A stretch of 64,000 bases of DNA, taken from positions 49,587-113,586 of the forward strand of contig NZ_JARXWG010000009.1 of NCBI RefSeq assembly GCF_029893105.1. Reading direction: 5' to 3'. The translations under genes were made by a program, and so were the position numbers. Of this stretch, positions 1-9,574 are shown in pieces (position 1 is the first letter of the stretch; each line of letters begins with the position of its first letter). The stretch is from Parabacteroides sp. PF5-9 (GTDB lineage: Bacteria > Bacteroidota > Bacteroidia > Bacteroidales > Tannerellaceae). The notes under the pieces are model-generated. The model was not told the DNA's origin, searched no databases, and saw only the letters and a program-made list of their open reading frames with translations.

Positions 1-3000
1 TCGTGTTTCGCTCCATAATTTAATGTATGCATATAAATGAGTCGCAAAACCTGCTTGTGTTTTCTTGGAATCATATAGTTCGAATATTGCCCGTTGTTGA
101 TGAGTACCTTTTCCTCCACCTTGTACGCCTACAGATTTTTCCCAAATCAAAAGATTTAGGTTAAGTCCGACTTTAGCATAGAATTCCAATGCCAACGTAT
201 TAGTCAACATGAGGTCAGCCTTAAAAGGAGTTCCTTTTTCAGAAGCTTTCTGAAGAATTAACTCTGTTGATAGTTCGCCTAAAATACCATAACCAAACAC
301 AACTCCCCACACTTTTAACGAATGATGAAATCCTGCCGATAATTCCACTTTAAGCCCAGCATCTACAAAATCAAATTCGGTCGCTCCTGTATTCGGATTA
401 ATAACTGCTTTTCCGGTCACAAAACCTTTAAAACCGGCAAATAAGCTGTTATTCAAGTATGTATTTGATCCCTGAGCACTTTCGCCATGTTTTACCTGAC
501 TATATATTTCGTTAAACATGGTCTCAAAATCGGCTCCTATCTCTGCAAGTTCCTGAATATCTCCTCCTGGAATAAAATTCTGGCTATAAATTCCTTTTAT
601 ATAATATTCATTCCCGTTTCTTGTTATTTGTAAAGTAACCGGAAGAGCGGAAGGCATTGTAAGATCAAAATTTTGGAAAGGTTTTTTGAAGTCTCCACCG
701 GCCTCTTTTCCTGCCTCACCCAAATCATCAACAGAAGTGCCGTTTGTACTCATAGGAAGCGCTAGAGCCGGATTTAAAGTATTGGATAATTCATTTGGAG
801 CGGTTGCCGTATTATTCAGCTTGGGTAGTCTTGTTAATATCGTACTACCTTTAGCCATGTAGATTGAAGAGGTTGATTGCTCTTTTACAAAACCATTAAT
901 GTCATACGTAATTTCAGCATAATCATACATAAACACATCGTTGCTTATGAATAGGCAACTTTTAGGTTTTATAGCCGATACGTTATCTCCTTTCAGTTCA
1001 AAATCATCTTTTGTGTATTTACCTGCACCATCGGTCAGACAAAGCGATACATTCAACAGGGCATCTTTTTCATAATCCGAATAACTCATTGTCGATTCGA
1101 TCGAATTATTCAATAAAGAAATTTTCTGACCACCTTGATTCAATTGTGCATCCACATGTTTATCTGCCCGCTCTTTACCTTTCAGAACAATACTAACATT
1201 ATAGCGATCTGACTTTTTACTTTTTAATAACTGAGGAAGATAACCATCCGCCAAAATTTCCACATATTGGGTATAAGAAGAATTGTTGAATATGGAATGA
1301 TTCTCATCAAAAGGAACTGCAAAATACCCGTCAGAGTTTGTATAAGAAGCCTCTGACTTTACTGTGTTGCCATCAAGTGTCACATAATTAATTGTGGCCT
1401 TAGTCGTAATTCGTTTTCCGGATTGATCCAACAAGCGTATTTGGAAATCCGGCTGAACTGTAAGGTCGTAATGGGTATTTGTCAATTCATCAAAAGCAGA
1501 AGAGAGTTTTAAGAAGCTACCTGATGATAACGGTTTTACGTTAGAGATCGTGGCATATACATTCCTATTCTGAATACCTTTTTCAACACCTCGTATAACA
1601 AGCGAACCTTTGATTGTATCGGGTTCATATATGCATAAGTAGCCATCTTCACAAATCACTTTCTTTGTCACTTGTTGATCTTTTCCGTTGGTATATTCCA
1701 GAGATAATTCTTTTGTTGTATTATATCCGGAAATATGATAGACATATAGTTTATGTTGAAGATTTTCAAAACTATACCTGTATTGGATCGGGTCAACCTG
1801 TTCCCACTTCAGATTAATAATATACTCTCCTCCTGTCAATGGATAGTCGATCCGGAATGTACTTATATTATTCAGTAAATGTCGATAGATAACCGAATCG
1901 GTATTGCTCAATTCCATTGTCGTTTTTCCCCAGGATGAAGGATAGGAGAGAGAAACAATTCTTGAAGGCCAATAATTTTTGATATAACTATAAAGTTCAT
2001 CACTGTTATAAGGATCTCCTAGCATTTTAGAGGCTAACTCTGAGCTTTGAATCTTTGTTTCATCCCAATTATCCTTAAATTCATTACTGTCCGGTGCTTT
2101 AAACCTTTTAGTTAAAACACCCTCGTCTTTTCTCTTTTTCCGGGTCGTTTGTGAATAGGTTGTTTCAAGTCCCGGAATCTTATTTTTTACTGTGACCAAA
2201 ACTTCCGTATAATCATACTCTGTTTCAGGTTCTGCCGGAGCGTAAGCTACCGTCATTATTCCTGTATGAGAAAGGCCTTCCGGAGTTAATGCTATTTTAA
2301 GCCATTCGGGGAGTCCTCCACTTTCAGGTTGCCAGCCATACTCAAGATCTTTCTTTTCACTTGTTATCAGTGAGGAACTCCAGTCAGTGACCACTCCCAA
2401 ATCATTCACCGTATTCGCTTTAAAAGCAGTAACTCTATATTCGATGGAATAATTCCCCTTTTTATCCAGACGATTGACCTCATAGGATAATGTGTCTTTT
2501 ACCCCTGCCGTATAGAATGTAGGTATTGTACTACCTATCATTCGTATTTCAGGTTTTGCCGGGAACATGATATATACCGGATATTCTTTCGTGAGCGACA
2601 AACTCCCCCCTTCCAAACATTCCATGTCAATAGAAAGAATCACTTTGTAAACAGGATCATACTCTTTTTCCGCATTGAGTTTGGAATACTTTTTAGGCAA
2701 TAACTCATCATCAAAAAACAACCTGTAATTCAGCGTGTCTAATCTCAGATTTCGATCCAATGTTTCCCGTTTTACTTCCTTGTCGGAACTATCATAGATG
2801 ATGGCTTCGATATTGAAATCCCAGCCTAAAGAACCTGAAGGAAAGCCCATTAAATTATGATTGTATTTTATGGTAATAAACTCTTCCTCATACGAATGTT
2901 CTTGTGGTTCTGTTGTTAATTTAGGAAATAGCTGATCTGAAACGATAATTTGATATGTTTTAATCAACACATCATCCCGCGATTCTAACATCTGTTCTTC

Positions 3001-4518
3001 CCGCCTTCCTACTTCATCACTGGTGAATGTTATAGTGGCTATACCCGCACCAACAACAGTTAAGAGGCCTTCTTTATCAATCTTTAATACTCCCGGATCA
3101 GATGTAGACCAGATTCCTCTCAATGTCGCATTTTCCGGAGTAATATTTGCTTTCAATTGATATTGAGGATAGGTACTATAAAGCCAAGTACCCTCTTTAA
3201 AGATAAAATTAGACTCAGGCAAGCCAGTCACCTCAATCTGATCAATAAACGTATAGTTGGCTAATTCGGTTGAAACAGTAAAAGAGGCGTAAGCACCATA
3301 CGGATAAATATATTCAGCATGTGTTTTATCCTCTGTCCACACCATTATTTCGGCAAAGACCGTACTATCCTTTCCACTCATGTTAGCCGGAACGTCAAAC
3401 TTAAAAGTCAGTTCGTTCGTTTGTGCATCGTATGCACTCCAGTTATACGTATTATCAAAAACAGAAAGTTTTATATTTTTCAATGCCTGTTCTTCTGTTG
3501 TATGGTTGGCCTGTGCATAAAATTGCAGGTTCTGAATACGCGTTTTGATTTCGCCTTCCGAATACCCGGCATAAACAGGAGCACTCACTTGCAGTTCGCC
3601 AAAACGAGGAGGTGCATAAAAAGTATCCGACAACAAGATGTATTCAGGCACACTTCCGTCGTATTCTCCATCAAAGATGTATTCAGTATAGGCATCCTTC
3701 AGGTTTTCGATCGTTAAACCGCTAAAAACATAAGCCGGCACAAGCTTTTCGTTTTCATTCGTATATCCCGGAATAACAGCCTCTTCGGCTATTTTGTGAA
3801 GATATAGACTGGTATTTAATACTTTGCCTGTATTACATGGAGTTAAACTCGTATTCTTTGAATTAAAATCACTTTGTTGTTCCTGAAATTTTAAATATTG
3901 GTCTTCTTCTGATTTGATATACCCGCTAAACTGATTTGCAAAGACCAGATATTGTCCAACTGCATGGGGAGCAATAGTCTTAAATTTTACCTCTGAAGTT
4001 TCACAGGCCATGGATGGATCCATCGCAAAAGGCTCCTCATTTCCAATGTTCAGTTGAATTAAAGATTGTGCTGTTTTTGTCCGACTTTCATACGAGAAAC
4101 TAATAAAAGCCACACAAAGGTCTACGGCTCTTCCTTCAACTGTTATTGTGATCTCCTTTGTGGTTTCCCCGGGGGAAAAGGTTATCTCTTCCATTTGAGC
4201 GTTATCCATTTTAACAGAGGTGGATCCATTGGAGAATGGTTCTGTATCCAATAACGCTGTAAGTTTTACCGGATAATTGGCTATTGCACCTTCAGGCCTG
4301 TTTAAATACACCTTAAAAGTGCCTCCAAGTTCACCCTCTTTTACATCAAAATTATAGACATAAATATCCGGATTAGTAGAACTGATCCCCCCTCCGGAGA
4401 ACGTAATTATATCCCCCTCTATCAGTTGTGGAGGATTCGACTCGGGACTTGCAAAAGTCACTTGCGTACATAGGAATAGAAGTAAGGTTATTCCAAACCG
4501 TTTAAAGAAATTTTCCAT
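1..4518 (-). CDS. Large secreted beta-rich protein with BIG2-like domain, 3' end outside window
   Basis: The reverse-strand frame is open from the ATG at 4518 to the left edge (1,506 codons) with no stop, so the C-terminus is missing. A signal peptide is visible at about residues 1-23 (basic KR, hydrophobic core, cleavage near VTFA-S). Around residues 455-500 a bacterial Ig-like group 2 (BIG2) pattern can be read, with WSTSDPGVLKID followed by GLLTVVGAGIATITF. The rest looks beta-rich, like a multi-domain surface protein; no enzymatic motif was recognised. A type IX sorting domain could lie in the unseen C-terminus, since the genome encodes PorU and PorV. It sits directly downstream of a TPR/AraC regulator on the same strand, which may control it (inference). 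Confidence 0.8.
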   Translation of the reverse strand, partial: MENFFKRFGITLLLFLCTQVTFASPESNPPQLIEGDIITFSGGGISSTNPDIYVYNFDVKEGELGGTFKVYLNRPEGAIANYPVKLTALLDTEPFSNGSTSVKMDNAQMEEITFSPGETTKEITITVEGRAVDLCVAFISFSYESRTKTAQSLIQLNIGNEEPFAMDPSMACETSEVKFKTIAPHAVGQYLVFANQFSGYIKSEEDQYLKFQEQQSDFNSKNTSLTPCNTGKVLNTSLYLHKIAEEAVIPGYTNENEKLVPAYVFSGLTIENLKDAYTEYIFDGEYDGSVPEYILLSDTFYAPPRFGELQVSAPVYAGYSEGEIKTRIQNLQFYAQANHTTEEQALKNIKLSVFDNTYNWSAYDAQTNELTFKFDVPANMSGKDSTVFAEIMVWTEDKTHAEYIYPYGAYASFTVSTELANYTFIDQIEVTGLPESNFIFKEGTWLYSTYPQYQLKANITPENATLRGIWSTSDPGVLKIDKEGLLTVVGAGIATITFTSDEVGRREEQMLESRDDVLIKTYQIIVSDQLFPKLTTEPQEHSYEEEFITIKYNHNLMGFPSGSLGWDFNIEAIIYDSSDKEVKRETLDRNLRLDTLNYRLFFDDELLPKKYSKLNAEKEYDPVYKVILSIDMECLEGGSLSLTKEYPVYIMFPAKPEIRMIGSTIPTFYTAGVKDTLSYEVNRLDKKGNYSIEYRVTAFKANTVNDLGVVTDWSSSLITSEKKDLEYGWQPESGGLPEWLKIALTPEGLSHTGIMTVAYAPAEPETEYDYTEVLVTVKNKIPGLETTYSQTTRKKRKDEGVLTKRFKAPDSNEFKDNWDETKIQSSELASKMLGDPYNSDELYSYIKNYWPSRIVSLSYPSSWGKTTMELSNTDSVIYRHLLNNISTFRIDYPLTGGEYIINLKWEQVDPIQYRYSFENLQHKLYVYHISGYNTTKELSLEYTNGKDQQVTKKVICEDGYLCIYEPDTIKGSLVIRGVEKGIQNRNVYATISNVKPLSSGSFLKLSSAFDELTNTHYDLTVQPDFQIRLLDQSGKRITTKATINYVTLDGNTVKSEASYTNSDGYFAVPFDENHSIFNNSSYTQYVEILADGYLPQLLKSKKSDRYNVSIVLKGKERADKHVDAQLNQGGQKISLLNNSIESTMSYSDYEKDALLNVSLCLTDGAGKYTKDDFELKGDNVSAIKPKSCLFISNDVFMYDYAEITYDINGFVKEQSTSSIYMAKGSTILTRLPKLNNTATAPNELSNTLNPALALPMSTNGTSVDDLGEAGKEAGGDFKKPFQNFDLTMPSALPVTLQITRNGNEYYIKGIYSQNFIPGGDIQELAEIGADFETMFNEIYSQVKHGESAQGSNTYLNNSLFAGFKGFVTGKAVINPNTGATEFDFVDAGLKVELSAGFHHSLKVWGVVFGYGILGELSTELILQKASEKGTPFKADLMLTNTLALEFYAKVGLNLNLLIWEKSVGVQGGGKGTHQQRAIFELYDSKKTQAGFATHLYAYIKLWSETR

Positions 4519-4656
4519 TATCTACCGTTTTTATAATTAAACTAAAATGAATATTCCAGGGGCTTATTTTTTCAAATCAGCACAAAAGAGCCATTAACAA
4601 TCGTTGAAAAATATTTTTAAAAATAGATTGATAATATTAAAGAGGTGTGTCGTATC

Positions 4657-4672
4657 TGTACTTTTTTGTACA
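4657..4672. promoter_or_regulatory. Possible operator, TGTAC-N6-GTACA
   Basis: A short perfect inverted repeat (TGTAC, six T, GTACA) lies in the 226-bp gap between the AraC-type regulator and the large secreted protein. It could be a regulator site for the downstream gene. This rests only on symmetry and position. Confidence 0.25.
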
Positions 4673-4744
4673 CTATTTGTAAATCATTGAAAAACAACAA
4701 ATGAGGCGCTTGTTTGTCCGCTGTTTTATTAAAGGATGAAAATC

Positions 4745-6559
4745 TTAAGATGATGTGATAAGTCGTCGGAATTCGACAGGAGTCATTCCATACTTTTCCT
4801 TGAAGAGATGGTAAAAAATGCTGCGACTATTAAATCCGGCATTATGAGCAATGGTTTCTATCGTTCGGCCTTCTGCCGGATTGGAGAGCAGTATTCTGGC
4901 ATAGTTGAGTCGAAGATGGTTTACATATTCCGAAACACTCATATGACTATATTTACGAATCGCTGTAAATACATATTTTTCATTTGTGTTCAGCATTTTT
5001 GCAATACTTCGGCGGTTGATGTTCGGATCTGTATATACAGCAGGATCTTTCATGAGAACCTTCAATTGATCATAGAGTTCTTGTAGTTTTCTGTTTTCTT
5101 GATTTTCAGTAGTAAGAGTGTTTTTCTGAGTCTGTTCGCTACGTATGCGTTCATTCTCGGCCTCTAATTGATCCTGTTTCTTGATCTGTTCGAGCATGGA
5201 ACGATTTTTGATCCGAAGTTTGCGTGCATTGAATACTATGATAGCAAGGATCACACACAATAGTATGAGTACAATAGAAAACCATAGGAGCGTATACCGA
5301 AGTGTCTGTTTTTGTTGTTCTTTCTGCATTTCTAGTTTATCGACTTCATGCCGGGTACGCAATGTATTCAACTTGTTAGCCATGTCAACTCGCTGTACGG
5401 AGTCTTTCCCGGCGACATACGCCTTATACGCGTTTGCTGCTTTTTCATATTTCCCCCAATGAAAATAAAGCTTGGCGCGTGCCTCTTTGATTTTGGAGGT
5501 TGCTTGAAAAGAAGATGTCTCATCTTGTAGAATCTCTTCAAGTTGATTGAGTGAATATTCGGCTTCTGCATACCGTCCCTCTTCATAGAACAGGCTGAAA
5601 CGTTCGTTTTCGACCGAATACAGTCCCAAACGGGTATTGGCAACCGGGAATCCCTCTGCTTTAGATATATATGTACGAGCCAGGGTGTATTGTCCCAGCT
5701 TAGTGTATGAGGCGGCATACCCCAAATAATTAAGGAAACAAAGATTCTTCAATTCGCCGTTGTAGGCATCAATACGTTGTAGATAGGCCTCAAATTCTTT
5801 ACTCACCTCGAGTGCACTCTCATAACGTTTCTGACCGTTTAACATATCTACCAGATAAGAGTACGCTTCCCCTTTCATACCTGAGTCAGTCTTTTCATCC
5901 GCGGCAGTTATACACTCCCGAAAGGCAATCTCGGCCTTATCCAAGAGTCCGAGTTCTTCATACGCCTTACCCATGGTTTGTAATGAAGCGACTAATCCGG
6001 AATGACTATTCATACTTTTCGCCTCATCATAAAATTTTTCGGCATAATTCAAGGCTTCTTCATAGTTGCCTTGCAACATGTAAATATCTCCCACGACTGA
6101 GGCGACATAGAAATAATGCACTTCAGCCTCGGGTACATCTTGCATAAAATCAAGTGCTTTCAATGATTCTGTCAACATTAGGCTATCTGGCATTCTGTAG
6201 TTATACAACGCCTCGACTCTAAGCACGTAAGCTATCGCCTCGGCTTTTTTATCTTTGGCATTTTTTGCTGCAGCGATAAAATCCCGGTTAAATGCCAAGT
6301 GGACATCCATATCTTCTACTTCATAAAGCGCTTTATGTAAACGTGGATAGAGTTTCAATAATTCTGCCCCGGATGTTATATCGATAAGGTGTAATAGTGA
6401 ATCAACTGTTGGCGTATAAACCGGCCGATCCTGACCAGTCGTAAGATCTGAATGACAATATACCGTATTGACCGGTAGTAATATCATTATTACCATTAAT
6501 ACTATAGCGCTGATTTTTTTCACTTTATTTTTATTACAAAAAGAAGCCTTGTACTGCAT
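4745..6559 (-). CDS. Membrane-bound TPR / AraC-type one-component regulator
   Basis: The 604-residue protein has an N-terminal hydrophobic signal or anchor (about 15-34), then TPR-like helical repeats (about 85-385, for example GNYEEALNYAEKFY and GLLDKAEIAFRECI). A second membrane segment follows at about 422-444, then a charged coiled coil (445-500) and a C-terminal AraC-type double HTH (about 515-600, with SIAKMLNTNEKYVFTAIRKY and IAHNAGFNSRSIFYHLFKEK). The layout places the TPR sensor in the periplasm and the DNA-binding part in the cytoplasm, a known Bacteroidetes architecture. The ligand is unknown. The neighbouring large secreted protein gene is a plausible target (inference). Confidence 0.88.
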   Translation of the reverse strand: MQYKASFCNKNKVKKISAIVLMVIMILLPVNTVYCHSDLTTGQDRPVYTPTVDSLLHLIDITSGAELLKLYPRLHKALYEVEDMDVHLAFNRDFIAAAKNAKDKKAEAIAYVLRVEALYNYRMPDSLMLTESLKALDFMQDVPEAEVHYFYVASVVGDIYMLQGNYEEALNYAEKFYDEAKSMNSHSGLVASLQTMGKAYEELGLLDKAEIAFRECITAADEKTDSGMKGEAYSYLVDMLNGQKRYESALEVSKEFEAYLQRIDAYNGELKNLCFLNYLGYAASYTKLGQYTLARTYISKAEGFPVANTRLGLYSVENERFSLFYEEGRYAEAEYSLNQLEEILQDETSSFQATSKIKEARAKLYFHWGKYEKAANAYKAYVAGKDSVQRVDMANKLNTLRTRHEVDKLEMQKEQQKQTLRYTLLWFSIVLILLCVILAIIVFNARKLRIKNRSMLEQIKKQDQLEAENERIRSEQTQKNTLTTENQENRKLQELYDQLKVLMKDPAVYTDPNINRRSIAKMLNTNEKYVFTAIRKYSHMSVSEYVNHLRLNYARILLSNPAEGRTIETIAHNAGFNSRSIFYHLFKEKYGMTPVEFRRLITSS

Positions 6560-6796
6560 TTACTGAAAAAAGAGATCTCTTTTGATACCTTTTGTTCATC
6601 TATTTTCGAGTAAAGATAGTGTTTTGTGAAAAAACAGCCTAAAAAAATGTATTTTTATTTTGAAAACGGGAGGATATATTTTTATTTCAGGTTATTCTAC
6701 GATAAAAGCAGTCGTTAGCAGCATAAAACGCCAATGTTTTAAGGCCTGTCTGAAATCAACTTTCTTTAAATGGCTCTTGTTTTCATGAATGCAAAG

Positions 6797-7840
6797 TTAC
6801 TCGTCTTTGAAGTGATCACCCATCCGGTTCATTACAACACTTGTTTTACGGGCATGATCCTGTAAATCGGCTATGCTATCTTCTTCGTCCAGGATCTCTT
6901 CACCCAATAAGGTTTCGAGCACATCCTCCAGCGTAACCACCCCCTCGAATGTGCCGTACTCATTCATAATGGCAGCGATATGCTCTTTGCTGGTCAGAAA
7001 CTTCTCCAAAGCGGCCGGCACAGGCAATACCTCTGTGAAGATCATGATCTCTCTTTTAATGGAGGCGATATTGTCGGTAAACCGATCTTCCGCCAGACAT
7101 TTTAAGACATCACTTCGAAGTACATACCCCACGATATTGTCCATCGGACCTTCGTAGATCGGAATACGTGAATAGGTCTCTTCGGTCGGGAACTCTTTGA
7201 TCGGTTTGTCTCCATCGGCCACGACCACCACTGTTCTGGGGGTCATAATATCTCTGACTTTTTTCTCTTCAAAATGAATCAGGTTATTGATAATTCTGTT
7301 TTCACTCGTTTTAAACACCCCTTCCTGTTCGCCCATTTTTACTAATGAGGAGACCTCCTCCCTGCTGACAGAAGCCTCTTTGTTCTTGGGTGCGATCAGT
7401 TTCGTCAGGTGTTTGGACAGCCACACAACCGGATAGCTGATTATATTCATCACCTGAATGGTTACGGCCGAAAAACCGATTAACCGTCTCCAGTAGTAGA
7501 CCCCTATATTTTTAGGTAAAATTTCAGAAAAGACCAAGATTAAAAAAGTCAGTATACCGGAGATAACCCCTAAGTACTCTTTTCCGAAAACTTCAGCCGC
7601 TTCGGCGCCAACACCGGCCGATCCGATGGTGTGTGCAATCGTGTTTAAGGTAAGAATAGCCGTTATGGGGCCTTCCGAATTGGTTTTTAATTTTAAAAAT
7701 AAACCAGCCAATTTATCTCCCGATTCCACACGCATATTCACGTATGATACCGGAGTGGACAATAATACGGCTTCCATAATCGAACATAAAAAAGAGACTC
7801 CGATAGCCAGTACGAAGTATAAAACCATTGTTAAGATCAT
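6797..7840 (-). CDS. CNNM (DUF21)/CBS-pair membrane protein, HlyC/CorC family
   Basis: The 347-residue protein begins with a CNNM/DUF21 domain of about four membrane segments (1-175; SIMEAVLLSTPVSYVNM and ILVFSEILPKNIG are family-like). Two CBS motifs follow (about 195-315; VRDIMTPRTVVVV and GTFEGVVTLEDVLETLLGEEI). Members are linked to Mg2+ or other divalent cation transport. The usual C-terminal CorC_HlyC domain is absent: the protein ends about 30 residues after the CBS pair. The gene is divergent from the NlpE-like lipoprotein gene. The start is an ATG. Confidence 0.9.
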   Translation of the reverse strand: MILTMVLYFVLAIGVSFLCSIMEAVLLSTPVSYVNMRVESGDKLAGLFLKLKTNSEGPITAILTLNTIAHTIGSAGVGAEAAEVFGKEYLGVISGILTFLILVFSEILPKNIGVYYWRRLIGFSAVTIQVMNIISYPVVWLSKHLTKLIAPKNKEASVSREEVSSLVKMGEQEGVFKTSENRIINNLIHFEEKKVRDIMTPRTVVVVADGDKPIKEFPTEETYSRIPIYEGPMDNIVGYVLRSDVLKCLAEDRFTDNIASIKREIMIFTEVLPVPAALEKFLTSKEHIAAIMNEYGTFEGVVTLEDVLETLLGEEILDEEDSIADLQDHARKTSVVMNRMGDHFKDE

Positions 7841-7976
7841 ATCTGTAAAAATCTATTAAACCCATTAAAAATCTTTTCAAATGTACTAATACTTTTTTTA
7901 TGATTCGAAAAGAGATTAAAACTATAAGTATCTTTGGCTTGTTATTCTACAATTATAGAATTAAAATTTGATCAAA

Positions 7977-8435
7977 ATGAAAAAGAACATTTGGAGTGTT
8001 TTGCTGTGTTTAGGCGCTGTATGTGCGGTTTTATCTGCTTGTAATAACCAAAAACAACCTGCCGTAGAGGTACAGGCCGAAGCTGAACCTCCGCAAGTTG
8101 TGAGAGATACGCATAATTCTCAAAATGCATTGGACTATGAGGGGCTATATGTTGGTACTTTACCTTGTGCTGATTGCTCGGGTATTTATACTGAAATCAC
8201 TCTATCGAGGGATAGTTTTTCGATGAAACAGGTGTATCAAGGTATTGAAAAAGAGAATATCGCTTTTGAAAAATCAGGGAAATACAGTTGGAATGAACAA
8301 GGCAGTATCATCACGTTGGGAGGAGACAGTGCTGAACAATACCAAGTTGGAGAAAACAAGCTTTTCGCTTTGGATATACAAGGGCATCGTATAACCGGCG
8401 ATTTGGCAGAACTGTATATCCTGACAAAAAAATAA
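7977..8435 (+). CDS. NlpE N-terminal-domain lipoprotein
   Basis: The start is placed at the ATG at 7977 rather than an in-frame TTG nine bases upstream, because it puts a normal lipoprotein signal first (MKKN, hydrophobic stretch, lipobox LSAC with C22). The mature part (about 54-152) matches the NlpE N-terminal barrel: YEGLYVGTLPCADCSGIYTE carries the family CxxC (C64, C67), followed by short beta strands to the end. NlpE proteins of enterobacteria sense envelope or copper stress. In Bacteroidetes single-domain homologues the role is unclear. It converges on the patatin gene with a 5-bp gap. Confidence 0.88.
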   Translation: MKKNIWSVLLCLGAVCAVLSACNNQKQPAVEVQAEAEPPQVVRDTHNSQNALDYEGLYVGTLPCADCSGIYTEITLSRDSFSMKQVYQGIEKENIAFEKSGKYSWNEQGSIITLGGDSAEQYQVGENKLFALDIQGHRITGDLAELYILTKK

Positions 8436-8440
8436 ATAAT

Positions 8441-9229
8441 TTATAGCTGCCGGAGGTATTCTCTGGCAGTTTCTCTGCCCAGTTCAATGATCTGGGCAGC
8501 TTTATCAAATTGCATGACACCGTATCTGCTACCGGGAACAGGTATAACCAGATCCGGTTGCTGTTTCTCCACCGAATAGCTGATGAGGCGTTGAACCATT
8601 AGAGTCGATGATTTTGTTAGGATAGAACGGATCGATTCTGTTGCCGACCGATTGTTTTTGGTGTCTGAAGCTCCGGCAATTACGCCAAACAGTAAGTCAT
8701 TCTCACCTCTTTTTACTCTGTCCAGTGGTAATGGGTTGATCAACCCTCCGTCGATTAACACCCTGTTCTCACGGTGTACAGGTTCAAATACCCCAGGCAT
8801 CGCGATTGAAGCACGGATGGCCTCATGAAGATCTCCTTTATCAAACAGATATTCCTGCCCGTGTGTGATATCTGTCGCCACCACTGTAAAAGGAATAGGT
8901 AAATCTTCTATTTGGGCAGGAGGGATATGCCTTTCCAGTAAGTCCATAATACGAACACCTTTTATCAACCCTCCATTCCTGCGTAGAGACAGATCGACAA
9001 GCGAGAGCAATTTCCCTCTGGTCAATCCGCACAAAACCTGTTTACATATTGCTAATCGTCCTGTGGCATACGCCGCTCCGATCAATGCGCCTATTGAACA
9101 CCCCGCGATAGAAGAAATTTCGAAACCCTGTGTCTCCAGTTCTTCAATGACACCTATAAATGAAAGTCCTCTGGCTCCTCCGGTAGATAAGGCCAATGCC
9201 ACTTTTTTACTCTTTTTCTTTCCCTCCAT
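8441..9229 (-). CDS. Patatin-like phospholipase, RssA/NTE type
   Basis: This is a 262-residue single-domain patatin. The oxyanion motif STGGARGLSF is at about 15-24, the nucleophile elbow GCSIG at 43-47 (Ser45) and the catalytic DGG at 160-162. There is no signal peptide, so it should be cytoplasmic or membrane-associated, cleaving acyl chains from phospholipids or other lipids. It is the short RssA-like form without an outer-membrane or cyclic-nucleotide domain. The region upstream (9230-9574) has no gene but contains a 22-bp-period repeat array. Confidence 0.9.
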   Translation of the reverse strand: MEGKKKSKKVALALSTGGARGLSFIGVIEELETQGFEISSIAGCSIGALIGAAYATGRLAICKQVLCGLTRGKLLSLVDLSLRRNGGLIKGVRIMDLLERHIPPAQIEDLPIPFTVVATDITHGQEYLFDKGDLHEAIRASIAMPGVFEPVHRENRVLIDGGLINPLPLDRVKRGENDLLFGVIAGASDTKNNRSATESIRSILTKSSTLMVQRLISYSVEKQQPDLVIPVPGSRYGVMQFDKAAQIIELGRETAREYLRQL

Positions 9230-9385
9230 CCTTCTGGTGATTCTATCTGTTCGATACCTATACGATACGCAAAGGTATTATAATATTTAAAATGTATAGG
9301 AGCGTATGGCTACTCTTACCTTTTTGATCAGGGAGTGTTCTTGTTTTGTTTATGATGTGTGACGATTTTTGTGCGGTTAGACTAA

Positions 9386-9473
9386 TCGTCTACCAGCTGT
9401 GTCACTATCGTCTACCAGTTGGTGCACTTTCGTCTACCAACTGTGTCACTATCGTCTACCAATTGGTAGACGA
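9386..9473. repeat. 22-bp-period palindromic array, copy 1 (divergent subtype)
   Basis: Four consecutive 22-bp units have symmetry centres at 9396/97, 9418/19, 9440/41 and 9462/63. Each left half is CGTCTACCA. The last unit is a perfect 20-bp palindrome, CGTCTACCAATTGGTAGACG, and the others are imperfect (right halves CTGTGTCAC or TTGGTGCAC). A degenerate unit precedes it, centred at 9374/75. It lies between the methyltransferase 3' end and the patatin 5' end. The half-site sequence differs from the other three arrays but the period is identical. Confidence 0.85.
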
Positions 9474-9574
9474 TTAATATATCGCACAAAAATAACAGCA
9501 GATGCGGTTCATTAAAAGAGAGGAATGTAATGAAAATGATTGTTATCGACAGTGTTTTGGATAAAATCCCCGTA

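Noticed and set aside
3319..3717. 132-codon forward frame within the first gene
   Set aside because: It is antisense to the long open frame of the secreted protein, whose signal peptide and BIG2-like pattern show it to be real.
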